Of a DNA stretch of 64,000 bases, positions 8,032-18,393 are shown piece after piece. Source of the stretch: Corallococcus sp. EGB. GTDB lineage: Bacteria; Myxococcota; Myxococcia; Myxococcales; Myxococcaceae. How positions within the stretch are numbered: the first letter of the stretch is position 1; every line of letters starts with the position of its first letter. Position numbers and translations under genes: made by a program. The notes under the pieces are model-generated. The model made no database searches, was not told the origin of the DNA, and worked only from the letters and a program-made list of their open reading frames with translations. Location of the stretch: positions 8,405,356 to 8,469,355 of the forward strand of contig NZ_CP079946.1 of the NCBI RefSeq assembly GCF_019968905.1, read 5' to 3'.

Positions 8032-10767
8032 TTGAGCCTCAAGCCCACATCCACCGGATGGACGCTGGCCTTCACCGTGCTGCTGGCGGTGGGGTTGTCC
8101 CTGGCCCCATTGCCGGAGAAGTTCCGCCCCCTCCCCAGCCTCCGTCAGGAAGGTTCGCTCGGGCCCAAGCTGGCGGCGCTCGTGCTGCCCGCGTCCCTGC
8201 GCGGCGTGAAGGCCCCGCGCCCGCCCGCGGACGGCATGGCCCCGGACGCGCCCCCCGCCGCGCTCGCGGAAGCGGACACCGCCGCCAACGACACGGATCC
8301 GCAGGCGGGCCCACAGGTGGGGGAAGCCCCGGCCGTGCCCGGCATCGGGCTGGAGGAGCTGACGGCCCCCACGCTGAACGCCGCGCTGGAGCTGGAAGCG
8401 CTGCGCGAGCGCATGGGCGCGAAGCACGTGGACATCGAGCTCAACTGCCGCAAGACGCGCGCGGACGGGACCTGTGAAGAGGACGGCCTGGCGCCCTTCA
8501 TGAAGGCGCTGGGGGACCTGCGCTCGGACGCGCGGCGCACGCCGGTGCGGGTGGTGCACCTGGGCGATTCACTCATCGCCTCCGACTACATCACGGACGT
8601 GGTGCGAGACCGGCTGCAGGAGCGCTTCGGTTCGGGCGGCACGGGCTTTCTCTACATCCACCGGCTGGCGAGCGCCGGCCGCGCCACGCGCGCGGGCACC
8701 GCGAGCACGGACGGCTGGAAGATGGAGCGGCTGGTGGACACACACTGGCCCAGGGACCGCGTGGGCTGGACGGGCGTGGCCTTCTCCACGAACGGCCCGG
8801 CGCAGACCGCGCGCTACTCCGTGGAGGGCGCGCGCGAGGCGGAGCTGTTCTTCCTGGCCCAGCCGGCCAACGGCTCCGTGCAGGTGGCGGTGGACGGAAA
8901 GAACACGCAGCGCATCCAGACGCGTGCGTTCGGCTCCAAGGCAGAAGCCGCCTTCGCGCGGCTGAAGCTCCCCGAGGGCGCGAAGACGCTGACGCTCACC
9001 GCGAGCGGCAAGACGGAGCTGCACGGCGTGGCGCTGGAGTCGGGCACGCCGGGCGTCGTCTACGACACGGTGGGCCTGTTGGGCGGCATGGCGGAGGTGT
9101 ACCTGCGCGCGCAGCCCCAGGCGTTCCGCGCGCAGCTCAAGCACCGCAAGCCGTCGCTGGTGGTGCTGATGGTGGGCGGCAACGAGGCGTTCTTCCTCTC
9201 GCGCGAGCGCACCACGCTCGGAGAGGTCCGCTCGCAGATGAAGGAGCTGGTGTCGCGCGTGCGCACGGCGGTGCCGGACGCGGCGTGCCTCGTCATGTCG
9301 CCCATCGACGCGGGCGTGCGCACGTTGAGCGGCGAGGTCGTCACGCGCCGGCACTCCGCGGAGGTGGCGGAGGTGTTCCGCGAGGAGGCGCGCGCGGGAG
9401 GCTGCGCCTTCTACGACACGCTGGCGGCGATGGGCGGAGAGGGCTCCGCGCTCAGGTGGCTGGAGTCCGGCCTGATGCTGGAGGACCTGGTGCACCCGCG
9501 CGTGCGTGGCTCCAACCTGCTGGGCCACCTGTTCGACCTGGCGTTGCAGCGGGCGTTCGCGCGCACGCATCCGCCGCGCGTGCCGGGCACGGATGTGACC
9601 GGGCTGCAGAACGCGACCCCGGCGCTGCGGCGCACGTTCGAAGCGCTGGCCCGCCGCGAGGCCGGCGCGAGGCTGCGCGTGGGCATCGCGCAGCTGGGCG
9701 CGTCGCACACGGCGGCGCACTATTTTTCGGACACGGTCCGTGACGCGCTGACGAAGCGCTTTGGAGACGCGGGCCGGGGCTTCATCGCGGCAGGCAAGCC
9801 GTCCCCCCGGCTGGAGGCGGCGCACGTGACGCGCACGCTGGAGGGGCCGTGGACGGTGGAGGACGCGAAGAATACGCCCGGAGGACTCTGGGGACTCACG
9901 GGCATCCGCGCGGTGGGCGCGCCCGGCGCGAGCCTGGGCATCTCCTTCTGCGAAGGCTGCGCGGAGGACAAGAACCGCCAGGGCCGGCTGGACCTGTACG
10001 CGCTGGACGCGCCCGGGGCCGCGTCCCCTGAAATCACGGTGGACGGCGAGGAGATTCCGCCGGAAGCGCCGCCGCCCGAGCCGCTCACGCATCCGACGGT
10101 GCGCATCCGTTCGTTCCCGGTGACGGGCGTGGCGCACTCGGTCCAGGTGAAGGTGCCGGAGGGTGGCGGGAGCGCGACGGTGCTGGGCGCGTCGCTGGAG
10201 TACGACACGCCGGGGCTGGTGTACGACGCGCTGGGGTTGCCCGGGGCCACGGCCTTCACGGCGCGGGACATGGATGCCCCGGCGATGGACGCGCAGCTCA
10301 CCGCGCGCCGGCCGGACCTGCTGGTGTTCTGGTACGGCACCAACGAGGCGGAGCTGCCGGGGCTGGACGCGAACGAACTGCGCCAGGACTACGCGGCGCT
10401 CATCGCGCGCATGCGCAAGGCGACGGGCGCGGAGTGCCTGCTCATCGGTCCCACGGACCGGCTCCAGCAGGAAGCGAACGGACAGTGGGACGAAGCGCCG
10501 TCGCTGGCGAAGGTGCTGCACACGCTGCCGGAGGTGGCGAAGGACGCCGGCTGCGCGTACTGGTCCGCGCGCGCGGCGATGGGCGGCGAGCGCTCCATGC
10601 AGCGCTGGCAGCGGCAACCGGTGCCGCTGGGCCACGCGGACGGCGTGCACCTGACGGCGCAGGGTTACGCGGTGCTGGCGAACGCGTTCGTGAAGGACCT
10701 GATGGCGGCGTACGAATCCACGAAGAAGGGCGGCGAGCCGACGGCCTCCGCCGCGGGAGCGCCCTGA
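8032..10767 (+). CDS. tandem SGNH-hydrolase protein, glycan O-acetylation partner
   Basis: 911 residues if started at the TTG at 8032, the only in-frame start just ahead of a hydrophobic anchor or signal (GWTLAFTVLLAVGLSLAP, residues 9-26). No ATG or GTG is available there and no good ribosome site is visible. A linker rich in Ala/Asp/Pro is followed by two SGNH domains. The first (from about 172) has LGDSLIASD with nucleophile Ser180, block III GGNEAFF and block V DLVHPR. The second (from about 550) has LGASHTAAH with Ser558, block III YGTNEAE and block V DGVHLT; the Asp after the block I Gly is replaced by Ala. It sits three bases ahead of an MBOAT gene, as AlgX/AlgJ or PatB-type transferases sit beside AlgI/PatA. 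Role in extracellular glycan O-acylation is inferred. Confidence 0.8.
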   Translation: MSLKPTSTGWTLAFTVLLAVGLSLAPLPEKFRPLPSLRQEGSLGPKLAALVLPASLRGVKAPRPPADGMAPDAPPAALAEADTAANDTDPQAGPQVGEAPAVPGIGLEELTAPTLNAALELEALRERMGAKHVDIELNCRKTRADGTCEEDGLAPFMKALGDLRSDARRTPVRVVHLGDSLIASDYITDVVRDRLQERFGSGGTGFLYIHRLASAGRATRAGTASTDGWKMERLVDTHWPRDRVGWTGVAFSTNGPAQTARYSVEGAREAELFFLAQPANGSVQVAVDGKNTQRIQTRAFGSKAEAAFARLKLPEGAKTLTLTASGKTELHGVALESGTPGVVYDTVGLLGGMAEVYLRAQPQAFRAQLKHRKPSLVVLMVGGNEAFFLSRERTTLGEVRSQMKELVSRVRTAVPDAACLVMSPIDAGVRTLSGEVVTRRHSAEVAEVFREEARAGGCAFYDTLAAMGGEGSALRWLESGLMLEDLVHPRVRGSNLLGHLFDLALQRAFARTHPPRVPGTDVTGLQNATPALRRTFEALARREAGARLRVGIAQLGASHTAAHYFSDTVRDALTKRFGDAGRGFIAAGKPSPRLEAAHVTRTLEGPWTVEDAKNTPGGLWGLTGIRAVGAPGASLGISFCEGCAEDKNRQGRLDLYALDAPGAASPEITVDGEEIPPEAPPPEPLTHPTVRIRSFPVTGVAHSVQVKVPEGGGSATVLGASLEYDTPGLVYDALGLPGATAFTARDMDAPAMDAQLTARRPDLLVFWYGTNEAELPGLDANELRQDYAALIARMRKATGAECLLIGPTDRLQQEANGQWDEAPSLAKVLHTLPEVAKDAGCAYWSARAAMGGERSMQRWQRQPVPLGHADGVHLTAQGYAVLANAFVKDLMAAYESTKKGGEPTASAAGAP

Positions 10768-10770
10768 GCC

Positions 10771-12243
10771 GTGCTGTCCCACAGCCTCCAGTACGTCGTC
10801 TTCGTCATCGCGGTGTTCGCGCTCTACTGGGCGGTGCACCGGTACTACGTGCCGCGGATGGCGGTGCTGCTGCTGGGCAGCCTGCTGGTCTACGTGTCTT
10901 TCCTCCAGGTGCCGCTGAGCGCGTTCGTAGGCGGGATGCCCGTGGGCGAGCTGGTGGTGAAGCTGGTGCCGCTGTTCATCTTCCTGGCCGGCGTGACGGT
11001 GGACCACCTGCTGGTGAAGGGGATGGGGCACACGGAGCGGCCCGGAGTCCGCAAGCTGCTGGTGGTGCTGTCCATCGTCTCCAACCTGGGGCTCCTGGCG
11101 GGCTTCAAGTACCTGGAGCTGCTGCGCAAGACGGCGGCGTCCCTGTTGGGGCCGTGGGGCGTGGAGGTTCGGCCGGAGCCGTTCCATCTGCTGTTGCCGG
11201 TGGGGCTGTCGTTCTTCGTGTTCCAGTCCATCAGCTACACGGTGGACGTGTACAAGGGGAAGGCGAGCTCCGAGCACTCGTTCGTGGAGCACCTGCTCTA
11301 CATGCTGTTCTTCCCGCGCGTGGTGAGCGGTCCGATTGTGCGCGCGTCGGAGCTGATGGCGCACTTCCGGGAAGTGCCCACGCTGTCGTCGGATGACGGG
11401 AACAAGGCGTTGTTCCGCATCGCGGTGGGGCTGGTGAAGAAGCTGGTCATCGCGGACGTGCTGGGCAGCGGCATCGTGGATCCGGTGTTCGGCAGTCCGC
11501 ACGCGTACTCGTCGGCGGAGTGCGCGGTGGCGGCGGTCGCGTACACGCTGGAGCTGTACTACGACTTCTCGGGGTACTCGGACATCGCGATCGGGGTGGC
11601 GTCGCTGTTCGGGTTCAAGTTCCCGGAGAACTTCGCGCGGCCGTATCTGGCGAAGAACCTGTTCGAGTTCTGGAACCGCTGGCACATGAGCCTGTCGTCG
11701 TGGCTGCGGGACTATCTGTACATCCCGCTGGGCGGCAATCGCCGTTCGAAGCCGAGGGTGTGCTTCAACCTGATGATGGTGATGGTGCTGGGAGGCCTGT
11801 GGCACGGAGCGGACTGGCGCTTCGCGGTATGGGGCGGCGTGCACGGCGTGGCGTTGTGCGCGGTGCGCTGCTGGTGGTGGTTCAAGGGAAAGGAGCAGGA
11901 GCCGGGCCCGGTGCGCGTGGCGTTCGGGATGTTGGCCACGTTCACGCTGGTGGTGCTGACGCGCGTGGTGTTCCGGGCGCCGGACATGGCGCACGCGGGT
12001 GAGTTCTACGCGCGGATGCTGGCGGGCATCCCGGGACTGGCGAACGTGGGTCCGCTGGTGTGGAGCATGCTGGCCATCGCGGTGATTGCGCACGCGCTGC
12101 CGATGAAGCTCTACGACACGGCGGCGCTGGTGTTCCTCAAGATGCCCGCGCCCGCGAGGGCGGTGGTGCTGGTGCTCCTGGGGTTGGGGATTCGTCAGCT
12201 GTCCACGCTGGAGACCCGGCCGTACGTGTATCTGCAGTTCTGA
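10771..12243 (+). CDS. MBOAT O-acyltransferase, AlgI-like
   Basis: 490 residues from a GTG three bases after the SGNH stop codon. It is a polytopic membrane protein of the AlgI/DltB/PatA class. The diagnostic segments FWNRWHMSLSSWLRDYLYIP and GGLWHGADWRF are present, with the catalytic His in the second. Proteins of this class carry an acyl group across the inner membrane for attachment to alginate, peptidoglycan, teichoic acid or other exopolysaccharide by a periplasmic SGNH partner, here the upstream double-SGNH protein. With manC and a hexomutase just across the divergent promoter, an acetylated mannose-containing polysaccharide is the simplest substrate, but this is inference from context only. 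Confidence 0.92.
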   Translation: MLSHSLQYVVFVIAVFALYWAVHRYYVPRMAVLLLGSLLVYVSFLQVPLSAFVGGMPVGELVVKLVPLFIFLAGVTVDHLLVKGMGHTERPGVRKLLVVLSIVSNLGLLAGFKYLELLRKTAASLLGPWGVEVRPEPFHLLLPVGLSFFVFQSISYTVDVYKGKASSEHSFVEHLLYMLFFPRVVSGPIVRASELMAHFREVPTLSSDDGNKALFRIAVGLVKKLVIADVLGSGIVDPVFGSPHAYSSAECAVAAVAYTLELYYDFSGYSDIAIGVASLFGFKFPENFARPYLAKNLFEFWNRWHMSLSSWLRDYLYIPLGGNRRSKPRVCFNLMMVMVLGGLWHGADWRFAVWGGVHGVALCAVRCWWWFKGKEQEPGPVRVAFGMLATFTLVVLTRVVFRAPDMAHAGEFYARMLAGIPGLANVGPLVWSMLAIAVIAHALPMKLYDTAALVFLKMPAPARAVVLVLLGLGIRQLSTLETRPYVYLQF

Positions 12244-12258
12244 GTAGGCTGTCGCTGG

Positions 12259-12669
12259 ATGGGCTTTCTCCGGCGACAGCTCCTGTGGCTTGGCATCGCG
12301 TGCCTGGGCATTGCATGCGCTGGAGCGCAGCCAACGAAGCCGGTCGAGCCAACAACGATTCCCTGGCCAGGGGATGACCTGCAACCGCTCGCGACGTTGG
12401 ACGGTCCTGCGGTCGTCGCCGCGCACGCGGCCCTTCAAGAAGCGCTGAAGCGATTTCCCAAGGAGTTCGCAAGCCAATGCGCCTTCTCGGCCAAGGCGCT
12501 GGAAGTCGTCATCGGACAGGAAGCGGGCTGGTACTTCGCTCGGGTCAACCGCCGCGTGGATAGATGCCCCGGCTTCGGCCCGGGTGTCACAGGGCTCGAA
12601 ACGGACTGGTTCGAGCTGTATGCGCTCTCTCCAGCCGGAGACATCACGCGATATCCCTACCAGCCTTGA
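12259..12669 (+). CDS. small lipoprotein of unknown function
   Basis: 136 residues, ATG 15 bases after the MBOAT stop. The N-terminus MGFLRRQLL is followed by a hydrophobic stretch with two possible lipoboxes; LGIAC at residues 16-20 is the likelier cleavage site, giving Cys20. The mature part has two further cysteines (in SQCAF and DRCPGF), the right number for one disulfide, and ends shortly after ITRYPYQP. No family was recognised. Codon use is less GC-biased than the neighbours in the first 60 codons, a mild sign that this reading frame is recent. Could be cotranscribed with the O-acylation pair, but it could also lead the two-component genes. Confidence 0.65.
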   Translation: MGFLRRQLLWLGIACLGIACAGAQPTKPVEPTTIPWPGDDLQPLATLDGPAVVAAHAALQEALKRFPKEFASQCAFSAKALEVVIGQEAGWYFARVNRRVDRCPGFGPGVTGLETDWFELYALSPAGDITRYPYQP

Positions 12670-12715
12670 GCCCCGCCGGGACCTCCAGCGGCAGCGGGTA
12701 TATGAACGGCACACC

Positions 12716-13938
12716 ATGCGCCGTGCATCGTTGATGAGCCCACCTCCGTTCCGCTTCCGACGGCGCCTGCTGGCGGTGATGCTGCTCGCGGGCCTCATCC
12801 CACTGGCGTTGCTGGGAGCCCTCGCCCAGGGCGTGCTGGAGCGCGTGCTCTCCATCTCCATTACTCCCGTGGAGGCCGTGCTTGATGACGTCTCCGAGGA
12901 GATGGCCCGCCGCGGGCTGCCTCCGGATGCGCTCGACGAAGCCCGGTTGAACCTGGCGCAGGCGGAGCTGGCGCGACGGGCCCTGGTGCGCCGTGTGCCC
13001 ATGTTCATCGTTGGCGTGGGCGCGGTCGCCGCCGTCGTGCTGGCCGTGTCCGCCGTGCTCCTGGGCCGCGTCCTCACCCGTCCCATGGCCACGCTGCTGG
13101 AAGGCATGCGGGCGTACTCCCGGGGCGACCTCTCGGTCCGACTGCCCGTCCCCGAGCCCGCTCGTGATGAACTCCAGTTCCTCCTGGGCCAGTTCAACCG
13201 CATGGGCCAGGAACTGCTGGACCAGCGTGAACACCTCAAGGCCGCCGAACAGATCGCCGCGTGGCAGGACGTGGCACGAGCGCTCGCCCATGAGCTGAAG
13301 AACCCCCTGACCGCAATGAGGCTGTCGCTCGCGCGTCTGTCTCCGCAGGATGCCGGCACCCTACCCGACCCGACACGCCTCGCTGAAGCCGTGGCGCTCC
13401 TCCAGGAGGAGGTGGACCTGCTCATGCGCATGACCCAGAGCTTCTCCACCTTCGCGCGCCTGCCCGCCCCTCGCTTCCAGGAGGTCGCGCTGCGTCCACT
13501 GCTCGCGGAGGTGTGCACGCTGTACGCGGGCACCTCCCCCGTCCCCGTGGTGCTGGACCCCGGTGAAGAGGTGTCGCTGCGCGCGGACCCGGACGGACTG
13601 CGGCGCCTCTTCGGCAACCTGGTGAAGAACGCCACCGAGGCCTCCCCGCCCAACGCCCCACCCGTCCACGTGGCGCTGCACACCGCGGAAGACGGCCGCG
13701 TGCACATCACCGTGAGCGACGGAGGCAGCGGCGTCCCTGGCGTGCTGGAGGGCCCCGTCCTCACCCGAGGGCTGTTCAGCACCAAGCCCGGCGGCAGCGG
13801 GCTGGGCCTGCCCATCGCGCAGAAGATTGCCCACGAGCACGGCGGCACCTTGAGGCTGGAGCCGGGCGCGCAAGGTGGCACCCGGGCGCAAGTGGTGCTG
13901 CCGCGAGTCCCCTCCTCCGACACTTCCCAGGTGGCCGC

Positions 13939-13942
<4 letters not shown>
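12716..13942 (+). CDS. membrane sensor histidine kinase, NtrY/NtrB-like
   Basis: 408 residues from ATG 12716 (an ATG six codons in is possible). Two membrane segments flank a short periplasmic loop of about 75 residues. A HAMP domain follows (LGRVLTRPMATLLEGM and onward), then the dimerisation domain with the phospho-accepting His in ALAHELKNPL. The ATPase domain has N-box NLVKNATEA, a DGGSGVP D-box and a GGSGLGL G-box, all intact. The short sensor loop and the downstream sigma-54 activator make it NtrY-like. It overlaps the response regulator by four bases (ATGA), so the pair is translationally coupled. Signal unknown; the linked outer-membrane gene suggests an envelope cue. Confidence 0.9.
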
Positions 13943-15294
<1,352 letters not shown>

Positions 15295-15301
15295 GCCGCG
15301 C

Positions 15302-15350
15302 GATGTCACGGCCACAACCGCCCGACACATCCGGATGTGTCCATGACATC
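15302..15350. promoter_or_regulatory. nested dyad, candidate operator ahead of the Omp85 gene
   Basis: An exact 18-bp palindrome GACACATCCGGATGTGTC (15324-15341) lies inside an outer inverted repeat GATGTCA (15302-15308) / TGACATC (15344-15350). The half-site GATGT recurs in both. The element is in the 119-base gap between the NtrC-type regulator and the Omp85 gene. It could be a binding site for that regulator or a hairpin ending its transcript; no T-tract follows, which favours the operator reading. Confidence 0.5.
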
Positions 15351-15413
15351 CGCCCGTCTGCCCGCCCTCCGTCGTTCCGGGCACTTGCCGCGAGGCCTCA
15401 CCTGGAACGGAGC

Positions 15414-17777
15414 ATGCTCCTGTCGCCTTTCATGAACCGTCTCGCACTGGCGCTCTGCTTCGTTTCGCTCGCGGCCCTGGGCCAACCGGCACCGGATGCC
15501 GGCACCTCCGACACGTCACCCGCAGTCACTGCGGCACCGCCTCCATCGGAAGCCGCGGCCACCTCGGAGGACTCCAACGACTCGACATGTCCGGAGGGCT
15601 TCAACGAGGACGAGGGTGACCTCTCGGACTCCACGGTGCTCGGGGCCTTGCAGGTCGAGGTCGACGGCCGGGGGCTCTCCCCCACGGGCCTGGAGTTTCG
15701 CGGGCTCCACCGGCTCACGGACGCGCAGGTCCGCAGGCTCGTGGGCGCACCGTCCGTGGATGCCTCGCACCCGCTGACGGCCACGGCGATCCAGACGCTG
15801 CTGCATCGCCTGGCGCGCACCGGCCTCTTCGCTCGCGTGGAGCCCCGCGTTCGCGTCAGCGACTCGGGCCCGGCCCTGCTCGAAGTGACGCTGGAGGAGC
15901 ACCCCACGGTGACGTCGGTGGCGCTCGAAGGCCTTCAGGACCTCCGACCCGAGGAACTGTGGGACGAACTGTTCGAGCGGCCCTCCCGTCTCTCCGACGC
16001 GGATGATGAAGAGGAGGTCGCCACCGTGCGCGTCCACACGCGCCACGGAACGCTGCGAATCGTCAGCCCGTGTCCGCCACCGCGCCCTTCCCGGGGCTGG
16101 CTCGCGCGACAGGGGAGTGGAGGCTTCCGCCCCGGCATCCTGCTGGGTGGCCTGGACGCCGCGCTCGATCGCGTCCTCAAGACCCTCCGCAAGGATGACG
16201 GCTACCTGCTGGCCACGGTGTCCGCCACGCTGTCTCCCGACGGCCGGCTGGTCGTGACGGTGGATGAAGGCCACCTGGAGTCCGTGGAGGTACGGGGTGT
16301 CGACGACGCGATGGCGGTGCGCGTGCGTGAAGCCCTGGGCCTGCAGCCCGGTGACGTCCTCCTCCGCAGTGACGCCCGCCGCGCCATGAAGCGGCTGGAA
16401 TCGCGACTGCCCTTCCTGCGCGCGGTGGACAGCAAGGACCTCCAGGAGGAACGCACGCACGTGCGCATCCTCGAGGAGCGCGAGCCCGACGGCACCCGGC
16501 GCTACCGCACGCAGGAGGAAGCGAAGCGCAAGCCACGGCGCCACGAGCGCGTGGAGTTCGAGCTGGGCTGGCGCCGGATGTTCCACGAATGGAGCTGGCC
16601 CGGAAGCGACGGCTTCACGCTGGAGGGGAAACGGCTGATCGTCCACGTGCGCCCGCGTCCTCCGGACCTGGACGTGGACCTGCTGCCCGTGCACACGCAG
16701 GTGACGGGCTTCGCCCCGGGGCTCTCCGCGAGCCTTCGCATCTTTGACTTCCACGACCGGGTACACACGACGCTGGATGGCGCCTTCTTCATCCCCTTGA
16801 GGCTGGGCGGGCAGCACCTGCCGTTCGACCCGGAGGGCACGCGCAGTCAGCGCCGCGTCAGTCTGCTGGGTGGCGCCAAGGTGCAGTTGCCCGCGCTGGG
16901 CATCGAGGAGCTCGGCGCGCAGGTGCACGACTTCGTCGACACGCTGGACCGCTGGCGGCTGGGGGACTTCGACTCGTACTTCTACTCGTTCCTCATCAAC
17001 CGGCCGGACCGCGACTACTTCCGCCGTCAGGGATTCGCGGCCTTCGCCACCTGGCGCTGGGCGCGCTCGTGGCTCGCGGGCGTGGAGGTGCGCGGCGACA
17101 CGATGAGCTCGCTCCAGTCGTTCACGCCGCCGCTCAGCCTCTTCCGGCACGACGACCCGCCGTTTCCGAATGCGCCGGTGGACGCGGGGCGTTTCCGCTC
17201 GGCGGTGGTGCGGCTGGAGTACAGCGAGGCGGCGGAGCGCGGCACGCGCGTGGGCTCTCTCTTCCGCACGCCGGAGACGACCCTCTTCGAACGCCACACG
17301 AACGGGGATCACGAACCCGCGCTGCGTGGCTTCATGACGCTGGAGGTCGGTGAGGGCCCGGGCGTGGACGGAGTGGATACCCGCTTCTGGAAGTGGGTGG
17401 GCGACGTGGCCATGGACGTGCCGATGAGCTGGCAGACGGGCCTGAGCCTGCGCCTGCGGGCCGCGCTGGGCCATGACCTGCCGCTCCAGAAGCAGGAGGC
17501 GCTGGGCGGCTGGACCGCGCTGCGAGGCTATGGCTTCAAGGAGTTCCGGGGTGCTGACAGCTCGGTACTCGCGACCGCCGAGTACCGTTGGCAGAACCTG
17601 GGCATCTTCGCGGACCTGGGCTCCGTGCACTACGCGTCCGCGTGGTTGGATCCGAAGCTTGGCATGGGCGCCAGCTTCCACTTCGGAGACAGCGTGCGCT
17701 TCGACGCCGCGTGGCGCATCGACGACCGGATCCGGCTCGCGCCCGAAGCGCGCCTGCTGTTCAACCGGACGTTCTGA
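15414..17777 (+). CDS. Omp85-family outer-membrane protein, TamA/BamA-like
   Basis: 787 residues from ATG 15414; an internal ATG at 15432 is the alternative. A signal peptide (MNRLALALCFVSLAALGQP) leads a Pro/Thr/Ser linker, then POTRA-type modules: one starts near LEFRGLHRLTDAQVRRL and another near VESVEVRGVDDAMAVRVREA after FRPGILLGGLDAALDRV. The C-terminal half is beta-barrel-like with alternating aromatic residues. It contains a surface-antigen motif region LGGWTALRGYGFKEFRG and ends LLFNRTF with a terminal Phe, the sorting signal of outer-membrane barrels. It is longer and less conserved than essential BamA, so a TamA-like or lineage-specific insertase is likelier. The DUF4390 gene begins three bases after its stop. 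Confidence 0.82.
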   Translation: MLLSPFMNRLALALCFVSLAALGQPAPDAGTSDTSPAVTAAPPPSEAAATSEDSNDSTCPEGFNEDEGDLSDSTVLGALQVEVDGRGLSPTGLEFRGLHRLTDAQVRRLVGAPSVDASHPLTATAIQTLLHRLARTGLFARVEPRVRVSDSGPALLEVTLEEHPTVTSVALEGLQDLRPEELWDELFERPSRLSDADDEEEVATVRVHTRHGTLRIVSPCPPPRPSRGWLARQGSGGFRPGILLGGLDAALDRVLKTLRKDDGYLLATVSATLSPDGRLVVTVDEGHLESVEVRGVDDAMAVRVREALGLQPGDVLLRSDARRAMKRLESRLPFLRAVDSKDLQEERTHVRILEEREPDGTRRYRTQEEAKRKPRRHERVEFELGWRRMFHEWSWPGSDGFTLEGKRLIVHVRPRPPDLDVDLLPVHTQVTGFAPGLSASLRIFDFHDRVHTTLDGAFFIPLRLGGQHLPFDPEGTRSQRRVSLLGGAKVQLPALGIEELGAQVHDFVDTLDRWRLGDFDSYFYSFLINRPDRDYFRRQGFAAFATWRWARSWLAGVEVRGDTMSSLQSFTPPLSLFRHDDPPFPNAPVDAGRFRSAVVRLEYSEAAERGTRVGSLFRTPETTLFERHTNGDHEPALRGFMTLEVGEGPGVDGVDTRFWKWVGDVAMDVPMSWQTGLSLRLRAALGHDLPLQKQEALGGWTALRGYGFKEFRGADSSVLATAEYRWQNLGIFADLGSVHYASAWLDPKLGMGASFHFGDSVRFDAAWRIDDRIRLAPEARLLFNRTF

Positions 17778-17780
17778 GCC

Positions 17781-18374
17781 ATGGGAGGACACGGCACACA
17801 GGGCAGGCATGGCGCGGCGGTGGTCGTCGCGGCGTGTCTGCTCGCATCCGGAGCGAGGGCGGAGGAGGCCTCCGCCGCCTGCACCGCGACGCTCTCCGGA
17901 AGGCGCGTGATGGTCCGGCCGGAGGCGCGCGCCTTCATCTCCCCGGAGCTGGACCGGCTGGTGCGGCTGGGGCTCGCGGGAAAGCTGGAGGTGGAGCTGA
18001 CACTCAGGAAGCGCAGGGCCTTCTGGTTCGACGCGCACGTGGACAGCGCGCGGGTGACGCAGGTGCTCGCGTTCACCCGCGGCGGCTACTTCCTGGATGG
18101 ACGCGAGCTGCCCGGAGGCGTGGGCACGCTGGAGCTGGAGCGCGTGGCCTGGACGCTGGATGCGAAGCCCGAAGCGGGTGAGCACTTCGTCGTGCAGGTG
18201 GAGGTGAGGCTCCAGGTGGTGACCTCCGCCAGCCTGGGCCGCATGGCGCGCTGGCTCACCCAGGGGGAGACGTCATCCTCCGGCACTCCCGTCCTGGGAA
18301 GCCTGCTGCGCTCCGTGGCGGAAGACCTCGCAAGACGGGCCTCTGTCCGCTGCGACGTGAGCCGTCAGCCCTGA
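17781..18374 (+). CDS. DUF4390-like exported protein
   Basis: 197 residues with an N-terminal hydrophobic segment cleaved after ASGARA (predicted). The body fits the DUF4390 pattern seen in proteins encoded next to NtrY/NtrX in beta-proteobacteria: LVRLGLAGKLEVELTL, then RAFWFDAHVDSARVTQ, a Gly-Gly-Tyr turn and a late VEVRLQVVTSASLGRM segment. Function of the family is not established. The same companion genes (membrane histidine kinase, sigma-54 regulator) lie 4-5 kb upstream on this strand, which supports the assignment. Translation is probably coupled to the Omp85 gene because only three bases separate them. Confidence 0.65.
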   Translation: MGGHGTQGRHGAAVVVAACLLASGARAEEASAACTATLSGRRVMVRPEARAFISPELDRLVRLGLAGKLEVELTLRKRRAFWFDAHVDSARVTQVLAFTRGGYFLDGRELPGGVGTLELERVAWTLDAKPEAGEHFVVQVEVRLQVVTSASLGRMARWLTQGETSSSGTPVLGSLLRSVAEDLARRASVRCDVSRQP

Positions 18375-18375
18375 A

Positions 18376-18393
18376 GCGGGGGCTCAGCCCCGC
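18376..18393. terminator. short hairpin overlapping converging stop codons
   Basis: GCGGGG / CCCCGC stem with a 6-base loop, straddling the 9-base gap between the DUF4390 stop and the methyltransferase stop on the other strand. Confidence 0.45.
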
